This document shows positions 16,245 through 23,856 of a stretch of 64,000 nt of DNA, in pieces (position 1 is the first letter of the stretch; each line of letters begins with the position of its first letter). The translations under genes and the position numbers were made by a program. Source of the DNA: Mycobacterium sherrisii (GTDB lineage: Bacteria > Actinomycetota > Actinomycetes > Mycobacteriales > Mycobacteriaceae); NCBI RefSeq assembly GCF_002102355.1, contig NZ_LQPT01000019.1, positions 308,455 to 372,454 on the forward strand. Direction: 5' to 3'. Under the pieces are notes generated by a model, which worked only from the letters and a program-made list of their open reading frames with translations, was not told where the DNA came from and did not search any database.

Positions 16245-16625
16245 CTAACTCGCCCACTGCGGGTTGAGCGCGGCGATGCGGTCGATGTTCTCCTCGGCCC
16301 AGGTCCGCAACAGGCCCAACGGATAGGCCGCACTCTCGCCGAGATCGGTCAACGCGTACTCGACCCGCGGCGGAACATCCGGGAACACCGTGCGCGAGAC
16401 CAACGCCGCCGATTCCAGCTGACGCAGCGTGCGGGTCAACATCTTTGGGCTGATTCCAGGCAACTGACTCTTCAGCTTGCCGAAACGAACCGGGCCGTCG
16501 TCGAGTAGACCGATAACCAACGCCGCCCACTTGTTGGCCAACAAATCGAGCAGCATACGACACGGGCATTGCTCGGAGTACACGTCGTGATCGTCGTGCT
16601 GCCCCGTCGCGCAGCTCTGCGCCAT
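16245..16625 (-). CDS. HxlR-family winged-helix regulator
   Basis: A 126-residue regulator. CPCRMLLDLLANKWAALVIG is the characteristic HxlR opening with its cysteine pair, followed by GPVRFGKLKSQLPGISPKML (recognition region) and RVEYALTDLG (wing). HxlR proteins often respond to thiol-reactive or electrophilic compounds. It diverges from the mandelate-racemase-like operon across a 418-bp gap containing a 16-bp perfect palindrome, so it may control that operon (inference). Confidence 0.9.
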   Translation of the reverse strand: MAQSCATGQHDDHDVYSEQCPCRMLLDLLANKWAALVIGLLDDGPVRFGKLKSQLPGISPKMLTRTLRQLESAALVSRTVFPDVPPRVEYALTDLGESAAYPLGLLRTWAEENIDRIAALNPQWAS

Positions 16626-17043
16626 CGCCGGCCTCCTACCGCCACGAGCTGTAAAGCTACCCGCAAGATACTAATTGGTCGGGCGGCGGCGTTAGCCGGT
16701 TCCGCGCGGCCGGGACCCGCCGCACAACGGCGTCGCGGGCGCGGCCCAGGCGAACCGGTAGCGGAACAACCACATTGCCGCTAGCCTGAAATGGTAGTAG
16801 CGCTACTACTTCATGAAAGGGCTGCGATGCGCGGATGCACGCGACCGGCGGCGAGCCGCGCAGCGTCGACCAGAATCGTCTACCCGGCACCGGCGAGGTG
16901 CCGATGATCTCGTCGGCGCGCCAGCGCGGTGCTCTCACCAGCGAAGGTATCCAACGGAGAGCAGGAGCCCTTGCATGTTACTGAGGGCGACTCGCTAATC
17001 TCGCCGCGACAGCCGCAGTCGTCATCCAATCCCTAGGAGCCCC
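16626..17043. other. 418-bp intergenic region with palindrome and possible small ORF
   Basis: Between the HxlR gene and the racemase-like gene. It holds the palindrome at 16794-16809 and a weak open frame on the plus strand, about 16834 to 16983, with no recognisable match. An AGGAG ribosome-binding site at 17035-17039 serves the gene at 17044. No convincing gene is visible. Confidence 0.4.
16794..16809. promoter_or_regulatory. 16-bp perfect palindrome GTAGTAGCGCTACTAC
   Basis: An uninterrupted 8+8 inverted repeat with GTAGTAGC arms. It lies 168 bp upstream of the HxlR start and 234 bp upstream of the racemase-like start, the expected position for an operator in a divergent promoter region. 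Confidence 0.55.
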
Positions 17044-18144
17044 ATGCCAGTTCGGACTGAGCCAATGACGCTGCGGCGCGCGACCGTGCGACCGGTCGTC
17101 GTACCGCTAAACCGTCCGATCATCGCGGCGATCGGACAGTTCGACGAATGGCCGCTGATCCTGGTCGACCTGGAGATGACCGGTGGTGTGATCGGATCGA
17201 GCTACATCGCGCCCTACCGCGCCGCCTCGCTGCCCACCGTCGTCGCCGAAATGATGGCAGTGCTCGATGGGCTGCAGGGACGGCCCGTCGCCCCCGCCGA
17301 CGTGTTCGCAGCGACGACCCGCGGCCTGAATGTCATTGGCGTGAGCGGTGTTTCCAGAATCGTTCTTGCCGCCGTCGACATGGCCCTCTGGGACGCGTTC
17401 GCCAAAGAGGCCGGCCTGCCGTTGGCGCGGCTGTTGGGCGGCACCGTAGGACCGGTACGCGCCTACAACAGCAACGGACTGTGGCGGCATGAAGCCGCCA
17501 CGTTGGGGTCCGAGGCACAAGCGCTACTGAACGAGGGCGGGTTCAGCGCGCTGAAGCTGCGGCTGGGTTACGAGCAGCTACGCGACGACATCGCAGCCAT
17601 CGATGCCGTACGCCAGAGCATCGGCTCCGACGTCGACCTCATGGTGGACTTCAACCAAGCCCTGGGTCTAGGTGATGCCATCCGTCGTTGTCATGAGCTC
17701 GACGAGCTGGGCCTGTACTGGTTCGAGGAACCGATCGCCTACGACAACGTCCACGGGTATGCAGAACTTGCGCGGCGCGTCCGCACACCACTGCAGGCCG
17801 GTGAAAACTATTACGGTGCAGTAGATCTGATGCAGTCACTGACCGCCGGGGCCGTGCATTACACCATGGCCGACCTGATGCGGATCGGCGGCGTGACCGG
17901 CTGGATGCAGGCGGCGGCCGTGGCCGCCGCCGCGGGCATTCAGTTTTCCAGCCACCTGTACCCGGAGTTCTCGGCGCACCTGTTGCGGGTCACCCCGACC
18001 GCCCATTGGCTGGAGTGGGTCGACTGGGCCAAGCCCGTCCTCGCGAACCCATTGGAACCGCACGCCGGCGCCGTGACGGCGCCCGACGAACCCGGGGCGG
18101 GCTTGATCTGGGATGAACGTGCCGTCGACAAGTACTCCGTATAG
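17044..18144 (+). CDS. Mandelate-racemase-like enolase-superfamily enzyme with Lys166 replaced by Arg
   Basis: 366 residues, aligning end to end with Pseudomonas mandelate racemase. Metal ligands are intact: Asp202, Glu228 and Glu254. The (R)-specific pair Asp277/His304 and the electrophile Glu324 are present at exactly the racemase spacing. The KxK motif reads K171-L-R173, so the (S)-specific base Lys166 is arginine. The enzyme may therefore work on one face only, for example as a dehydratase, or have altered racemase activity. AGGAG precedes the ATG. It is followed 14 bp later by a benzoylformate-decarboxylase-like gene, the order expected of a mandelate-type pathway. Confidence 0.85.
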   Translation: MPVRTEPMTLRRATVRPVVVPLNRPIIAAIGQFDEWPLILVDLEMTGGVIGSSYIAPYRAASLPTVVAEMMAVLDGLQGRPVAPADVFAATTRGLNVIGVSGVSRIVLAAVDMALWDAFAKEAGLPLARLLGGTVGPVRAYNSNGLWRHEAATLGSEAQALLNEGGFSALKLRLGYEQLRDDIAAIDAVRQSIGSDVDLMVDFNQALGLGDAIRRCHELDELGLYWFEEPIAYDNVHGYAELARRVRTPLQAGENYYGAVDLMQSLTAGAVHYTMADLMRIGGVTGWMQAAAVAAAAGIQFSSHLYPEFSAHLLRVTPTAHWLEWVDWAKPVLANPLEPHAGAVTAPDEPGAGLIWDERAVDKYSV

Positions 18145-18158
18145 GCAGCGGGAAAGTC

Positions 18159-19751
18159 ATGCAAACAGTGCGCGAGGCGTTCTTCCAGGTCGCCCGAGAA
18201 CTTGGACTCACCACCATATTCGGGAATCCCGGCTCGACCGAAGAGCCGTTCCTGAAGGACTTTCCGGCTGACTTCCGTTATGTGCTGGCGTTGCAGGAGG
18301 CGCCGGCCGTCGCGATGGCGGACGGGTACGCTCAGCGCACCGGCCGTCCCGCCCTGGTCAACCTGCACACCGCCGCGGGGATGGGCAACGCCGTCGGCAA
18401 CATCGAGAGCGCCTGGTACAACCGTGCGCCGCTGATCATCACCGCCGGCCAGCAGACCCGCGAAATGTTGTTGCTAGAGCCCTATTTGACCAACGTCTCG
18501 CCTCATCTGGTTCCACAGCCGTTCGTCAAGTGGGCCTACGAAACCGTCCGGCCCGAGGATGCGCCCGCGGCGCTGATGCGCGCGTACGCGGCCGCCGTGC
18601 TGCCGCCCGCGGGCCCGGTCTTCCTCTCCATCCCGATGGATGACTGCGATCGTCCCTGCCCGCGGCTACCGCAGATCCGCACCGTGAGCGCGACGCTGCC
18701 CGCCGACACCGACACCCTGCGCCCGGTGATCGACGCCCTCGCCGGCGCGGACTCGCCCGCGTTGATCATCGGCGGCGCGGTCGATCGGTCCGGCGGATGG
18801 GACCACGCGGTGACGCTCGCCGAAAAGCTGCGATGCGCGGTTGTGGGCCGCCCCGGGGGAGGCCGGCCCGGGTTTCCCGAAACGCACCGTCTGTACCGAG
18901 GCACGCTGCCGCCGGCCATCGGCCCGCTCGGCGAAGCGCTGGCCGGCCATGACGTCGTGGTGGTGATCGGCGCACCGGTGTTCCGCTATTACCCGTACAT
19001 CCCAGGCGAATACCTGCCGGTCGGCACGCGGCTGTTTCAGATCACCGATGATCCATCCGAGGCGGCCCGCGCACCGGTGGGGCAGGCCGTGCTGGCCGAC
19101 CCGGGCCGGTCGTGCGCGGTGCTGGCCTCGGCTTTGCCGGCCGCGCAACGCAATTCGCCGACCCCGCGCGCGTCGCAACCGCCGGTGCGCCCAGCTCAGA
19201 TCACTGCGGAGTGGCTCTACCGCGTCGTCCACACCGTCCGCCCCCCGGACAGCGTGATCGTTCAGGAATCGCTGTCGACGGCGCAGAAGTTGCGTGAGCA
19301 GATACCGACCGCGCGGTCGCGATCGTTCTTCTCGATGTCGAGCGGCGTGCTCGGTTTCGGCCTTCCCGCCGCGGTGGGTGTCGCGCTGGCCGAACGCGAT
19401 GAGGGCAGCAACCGCACGGTCATCTGCATCGTCGGCGACGGCGCCGCGAACTACGTCATCCAGGCTTTGTGGACGGCCGTCCAGCAGCAGCTGCCGATCC
19501 TGTTCATCATTCCCCGCAACGGGGCCTACAACATTCTCAAGAGCTTCGCCGAGTTGCTGCAGACGCCCGGTGTGCCAGGCCTCGACCTGCCGGGACTGGA
19601 CTTCGTCGCCTTGGCCCAGGGTTACGGCTGCGGCGGCGAACGGGTGACCAATCCCGAGGACCTCGAGGAGGCCGTCGGCCGGGGCATTGGGCTCGACCGA
19701 ACCCACCCGATCGAAGTGACCATCGACTCGACCGTTCCCCCGCTGATCTAG
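18159..19751 (+). CDS. mdlC: Benzoylformate-decarboxylase-like thiamine diphosphate enzyme
   Basis: 530 residues with the full three-domain ThDP decarboxylase layout. Ser26 (NPGSTEE), Glu47 (ALQEAP) and His70 (LHTAAG) fall at the same numbers as in Pseudomonas benzoylformate decarboxylase, and the ThDP/Mg motif GDGAAN is near residue 430. The position I align with catalytic His281 (VFRYHQY in the known enzyme) is Tyr278 here (VFRYYPY). It would decarboxylate a 2-keto acid to an aldehyde, but that change suggests altered substrate or rate. It forms an operon with the racemase-like gene. No mandelate or aldehyde dehydrogenase is adjacent. Confidence 0.85.
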   Translation: MQTVREAFFQVARELGLTTIFGNPGSTEEPFLKDFPADFRYVLALQEAPAVAMADGYAQRTGRPALVNLHTAAGMGNAVGNIESAWYNRAPLIITAGQQTREMLLLEPYLTNVSPHLVPQPFVKWAYETVRPEDAPAALMRAYAAAVLPPAGPVFLSIPMDDCDRPCPRLPQIRTVSATLPADTDTLRPVIDALAGADSPALIIGGAVDRSGGWDHAVTLAEKLRCAVVGRPGGGRPGFPETHRLYRGTLPPAIGPLGEALAGHDVVVVIGAPVFRYYPYIPGEYLPVGTRLFQITDDPSEAARAPVGQAVLADPGRSCAVLASALPAAQRNSPTPRASQPPVRPAQITAEWLYRVVHTVRPPDSVIVQESLSTAQKLREQIPTARSRSFFSMSSGVLGFGLPAAVGVALAERDEGSNRTVICIVGDGAANYVIQALWTAVQQQLPILFIIPRNGAYNILKSFAELLQTPGVPGLDLPGLDFVALAQGYGCGGERVTNPEDLEEAVGRGIGLDRTHPIEVTIDSTVPPLI

Positions 19752-19820
19752 CTTCGGAAGGTAGTCGATACTCATGTCGTGCAAAGACTTTGACGACCCC
19801 AGCGCCGGACGTGGTTTGTC

Positions 19821-20884
19821 ATGACCGGCTCGGCGACGCGACCGCTGGGCGCCTATGTCCAGGACGATTACCAGACCGTGGCCGAATTCTTCGACCTGAT
19901 GCCGACGGGCGTCACCGTCAGCGACGACGGGCGGGTTTTCGTATCCTTCCCGCGGTGGGGTGACGAGGTGCCGTTCACCGTGGCCGAGGTGGTCGACGGA
20001 GCCGCCGTCGCCTACCCGGACGCGCGGGTCAACGACTGGCGCCCCGGGGATTCGGCCGATCAGCTGATCTCGGTTCAAAGTGTCGTCGTCGATCCGGACG
20101 GGTATCTGTGGCTGCTGGATACCGGAGCGCCCTCGTTCGCGGCCCATGTCGCCGGCGGGCCGAAGCTGGTGCGAATCGACCTGGCGCACAACGCTATCGA
20201 TCGTGTGCTGCGGATCGACGATGCGGCAATACGGCGCAGACGTACCTCAACGACGTGCGCTTCGATTTCAGCCGGGGCCGCTACGCCTACATCACGGACT
20301 CACAACCGACCGGCGCGCCGATCGTGGTCGACCTCGACACCGGCCAATGCTGGGATCGACTGCGCGGCCATCGCAGCACCCAAGCCGAGGACGGGTTCCG
20401 CGCGGTGGTGCAGGGCGTGGTGCGCGAGCAGTACCGGGTTGGTGCGGACGGCATCGCGATCAGTCCCGATGGCGAGCGGCTGTTCTACTGCCCCCTGTCA
20501 AGCCGTCGGCTCTACAGCGTGAGCACGCAGGCATTGCGGGATCGCGGCATCCCCGAGGATCGGGTCGCGGAAACGATATTCGACCACGGTGACAAAGGAG
20601 CCTCCGACGGTCTGGAATCCGACACCGACGGCAATCTCTACGTCACCGCCTACGAGCACAGCGCGGTGCTGAAAAAGGCTGCCGACGGCCGATGGACTAC
20701 GTTGCTGCACGGGCCGAAGCTGTTGTGGCCGGACACCCTGGCACTGGCCGCCGACGGGCATCTCTATGTCAGCGTCAACCAGCTGCCCCGCATCCCGCTG
20801 TTCAACGACGGCAACGAAGCCCGCATACCGCCATATCTGATCATTCGGGTCAACGTCGACGCCCGGCCGGTCCGGTTGCGGTGA
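19821..20884 (+). pseudogene. Major royal jelly protein/yellow-family gene, frameshifted
   Basis: The first about 134 residues (from MTGSATRPLG, including VDPDGYLWLLDTGAPSF) are in one frame. The rest (from QTYLNDVRFDFSRGRYAYIT to VNVDARPVRLR) continues in the frame one base earlier. The switch lies around 20222-20240. Joined, the parts make about 354 residues of a beta-propeller like royal jelly/yellow proteins, with SDGLESDTDGNLYVTAYEHS as a clear blade motif. A single missing base explains it; either the gene is broken or the assembly has an error. It follows the decarboxylase by 69 bp on the same strand. Confidence 0.8.
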
Positions 20885-20927
20885 CACCGATTGTCCAGCA
20901 ACTCCATTCGTTCACGCAGATAGGATC

Positions 20928-21959
20928 ATGATGAAGGCGATCGTTTACACCGAAGCCGGCGACCCCTCGGTACTGCAGCTGGTCGAGCGGCCCGTTCCCC
21001 CGGTCGCCGCGGGCCAGGTTCGGGTGCGCATCGCCGTGTCGGGGGTGAACCCGACCGACTGGAAGGCCCGACAGAGCTCCACCGTGGTGGCCGCAGGCGG
21101 TCAGGTCCCCAATCAGGACGGCGCCGGTGTCGTCGACGCCGTAGGCGACAACGTGATCGGGCTGAACGTCGGTGACCGCGTGTGGGTTTGGGACGCTGCG
21201 TGGCAGCGAGCCGACGGGACGGCGCAGGAGTACGTTGTGTTGCCGGCGCACCAGGTGGTGCCGCTTCCCGCTAACGCGAGCTTCGATGTGGGTGCGTCGC
21301 TGGGCATCCCTGCGCTCACCGCGCATCGCGCGCTGACCGCGCATCATCGCGCACCGGTGCAACTCGAGCCCGGCGCGTTGCGCGGATTCACCGTGCTGGT
21401 TGCGGGCGGGGCGGGCGTCGTCGGCCACGCGGCCATCCAGCTTGCGGTCTGGTCCGGCGCAACGGTGATCGCCACCGTCAGCGACAACGAGAAGGCCGAG
21501 CTGGCCCGGCGGGCGGGGGCGCAGCAGATCATCAATTACCGGCAGGAGAAATTGGTGCCGGCGCTGCTGGACCGACACCCCGCCGGCGCCGACATCATCG
21601 TCGAGGTCAACCTGCGCGCCAACATCGAATCAGACCTGGAGCTGGTGGCAAGTCACGGCACCATCGCAAACTATGCGTCGGACGAGCGCGACGTCATCCC
21701 CATTCCCACCCGCGCCGGGATGGACAAAAACGTTCGGCTGCAATACATTCTGACCTACCTGACGGAACCGGGTGCGAAGCTTGCCTCCGTGCGTGCGGTT
21801 ACCGCGGCGGCAGCGGCCGGTGCGCTGGAGGTGGGCGATCAGGCCGGATTGCCCGTCATCCGCTATTCCCTCGAACAGACCGCCGACGCGCACCGCGCCT
21901 CGCAGGAGGGTGTGGTGGGCAAGATCCTGATCGACGTGGCACCGGTGGATAACCCGTGA
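20928..21959 (+). CDS. Quinone-oxidoreductase-like medium-chain reductase
   Basis: 343 residues of the MDR superfamily. GVNPTDWKAR and QDGAGVVDAVGDNVIGLNVGDRV mark the catalytic GroES-like domain without zinc ligands, and VLVAGGAGVVGHAAIQLA is the nucleotide-binding fold, closest to zeta-crystallin/NADPH:quinone reductases. It probably reduces an enone or quinone with NADPH. A second ATG at 20931 has better ribosome-binding spacing. It lies 43 bp after the frameshifted propeller gene on the same strand, and its end is 3 bp from the convergent SDR. Confidence 0.88.
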   Translation: MMKAIVYTEAGDPSVLQLVERPVPPVAAGQVRVRIAVSGVNPTDWKARQSSTVVAAGGQVPNQDGAGVVDAVGDNVIGLNVGDRVWVWDAAWQRADGTAQEYVVLPAHQVVPLPANASFDVGASLGIPALTAHRALTAHHRAPVQLEPGALRGFTVLVAGGAGVVGHAAIQLAVWSGATVIATVSDNEKAELARRAGAQQIINYRQEKLVPALLDRHPAGADIIVEVNLRANIESDLELVASHGTIANYASDERDVIPIPTRAGMDKNVRLQYILTYLTEPGAKLASVRAVTAAAAAGALEVGDQAGLPVIRYSLEQTADAHRASQEGVVGKILIDVAPVDNP

Positions 21960-21962
21960 GAG

Positions 21963-22793
21963 TCAGCCTTCCGGCTTGGCCGACCGGATCGGTTTTCCCG
22001 CAACCGTCCCGCCGTCGACCGGTAGCACTGTGCCGGTGACATAACGCGACCGGTCGGTCGCGAAATACAGTGCCGCCTCGGCGATGTCGTCGGGGGTGCC
22101 GTCGCGCTTGAGCGGACGGTCGTCGCGCATGCCCTGGCGGATCTTTGCCTCGAACTGCCTGAGCTGCTCTGGGTCCATGCCCGCGGCCGACTTTCCCAAG
22201 ATCGGCGTGGGGATGCTGCCCGGCGCGATCGCGTTGACCCGAATCTCGTGATATGCCAACTCAATTGCCGCGGCCTTGGTGAACTGGATGACCGCGGCTT
22301 TCGACGCGCGGTAGATCATCACCCCGCCGCCGGCCTGGATGCCGCCGATCGAGGTCATGTTGATGATCGATCCCCCGCCGTGGCCGGCCATATGCCGCGC
22401 GGCATCTCGGGTACCGGCCATCACGCCCAACACGTTGACCCCCATCACCCGATGAAAGTCCGCGAGGTCGTCGTCGAGCAGCCTGCGCAGCGGGCTTGAC
22501 ACCCCGGCGTTGTTCACCATGACATGCAGGCCGCCGAACCATTCGACGGCGCCGGCCACCAGCGCTTCCACCTGCTCGGGGTCGGACACGTCGGTCTCGC
22601 GAAAGAGGGCAGCGTCGCCAAGCGAGGCCGCCAGCGCCTCACCCGGTTCGGTCTCGACGTCGGCGATCACCACCCGTGCGCCCTCGACGACGAACCGCTC
22701 CACCAGACCGCGACCGATGCCGGAGGCGCCGCCGGTGACGATGGCGACCTTGCCATCCAACTCATTGACCACACGGAGAGTTAATCGGCGCAT
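21963..22793 (-). CDS. Short-chain dehydrogenase/reductase under the P450-operon operator
   Basis: 276 residues with GGASGIGRGLVERFVVEGA, IADVE (suggesting NAD), NNAGVS, TSIGG and the catalytic YRASKAA. The annotated start is the ATG at 22793; GTGs at 22772 and 22769 give a more usual SDR N-terminus (VNELDGKVAIVTGG). The 20-bp palindrome at 22801-22820 lies directly upstream and is nearly identical to the one before the P450-operon TetR. It is therefore likely co-regulated and may act in the same pathway although transcribed alone. Confidence 0.88.
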   Translation of the reverse strand: MRRLTLRVVNELDGKVAIVTGGASGIGRGLVERFVVEGARVVIADVETEPGEALAASLGDAALFRETDVSDPEQVEALVAGAVEWFGGLHVMVNNAGVSSPLRRLLDDDLADFHRVMGVNVLGVMAGTRDAARHMAGHGGGSIINMTSIGGIQAGGGVMIYRASKAAVIQFTKAAAIELAYHEIRVNAIAPGSIPTPILGKSAAGMDPEQLRQFEAKIRQGMRDDRPLKRDGTPDDIAEAALYFATDRSRYVTGTVLPVDGGTVAGKPIRSAKPEG

Positions 22794-22800
22794 GCCAGTT

Positions 22801-22820
22801 TAAGTCAAGCACTTGATTTA
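22801..22820. promoter_or_regulatory. Palindromic operator with core TCAAGC-ACTTGA
   Basis: TAAGTCAAGCACTTGATTTA, with core at 22805-22816, differs from the P450-operon operator at only one base. It sits within 10 bp of the proposed SDR start, so binding would block the promoter. Confidence 0.72.
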
Positions 22821-22918
22821 GAACCGACACGTCGCGACGCGAGCAGCAAACTTCCTCGGCGCCCTGCCGAGTCTGGCTACTGTTTGGCCATGAGCGCGCG
22901 CATCGGAGTGCGGCGGCG

Positions 22919-23795
22919 ATGAATCCCGATCCGTTCTGCACGTCCGACCAATGGAGCATGATCGCGTCGGCACCCTCGACGTCGCAGCTGGCCGGTGTGC
23001 TCGGCGGATTCCTGATCACCGCGATCGCGCTGCTGTTCGACCGCAACAGCCGCGAAGGCATCCACACGCTGGCCCTGTTTCGCGTCGGCGGTGCTGATCC
23101 TGATGCTCAGCAGCTTTCTGTTCAGTCTCATTAGCGGCACGCACCCGCCCGACAACGGTGACCGGCAAGGGATCTGCGCGATCGCCTGGACCCAGGGCAC
23201 CCTGGCGACCGGCATGCTTGCGGCCGGCACCACCGCGCTGTTCGGCGGGCTGGGCTGGATGCTCGCCAGCCACGCGGTGAACAAGGCGCACCAGGTAGAC
23301 CCGGAGGACATCCGGGCCTATTGCTTCCTCGCGGACCTCGGCGGCTGGCTGACGTTCGGCGCCGCGATGGCGACGACGCTGATCATGAGCGAGACCAGCA
23401 TCGACTACCTGCACTTCGTACTGGGCCACCGGCCCGCGCTCTGGCTCACCGGGTTGATCGTGACATTCTGCGCGCTGGCCATCATCGTCGATCTGGTTGT
23501 GGTCTACATCCGCACCAGAAATCTCAACCGCTCGCTATCCAACACCGCCGAGCCGACGCAGCTGGCGCTGCGGTCGATCCAGGTCGCCACGGTGGGAACG
23601 CTGTTTCTCGCCGTCGCCGCATCCTGGTTGGCCGTCACCCTCGCCCGGCTTCCCGGCGGGTGGCTGACGACGCCCAATCGCGGCTTTGTCGTGTTCGTCT
23701 TCGTGTTGGCGCTGCTGGTGCCGACGATCATTTCGACCGCGGCCTGCTACTCGGTTGCCAGTACCGACGAGGGGCTTGCCCGCCGCCTTTCCTGA
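22919..23795 (+). pseudogene. Multi-pass membrane protein gene, frameshifted
   Basis: It starts MNPDPFCTSDQW with a first membrane helix (LAGVLGGFLITAIALLFDR). At about 23081 the frame must shift by one inserted base to continue as VLILMLSSFLFSLISG, four or five further membrane helices, and an end at CYSVASTDEGLARRLS. Joined, it is about 292 residues with no recognised family. Either the gene is broken or one base is extra in the assembly. It precedes the LuxR-type regulator on the same strand by 61 bp. Confidence 0.72.
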
Positions 23796-23856
23796 CCGCC
23801 CGCGACCGCTTCGGAACCCCCGGCCCCGTAATGTCAGGCAACGTAATCCTCGAATT

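Noticed and set aside
18666-20189. 507-codon minus-strand open frame opposite the decarboxylase
   Set aside because: Crosses two plus-strand genes and has no recognisable domain.
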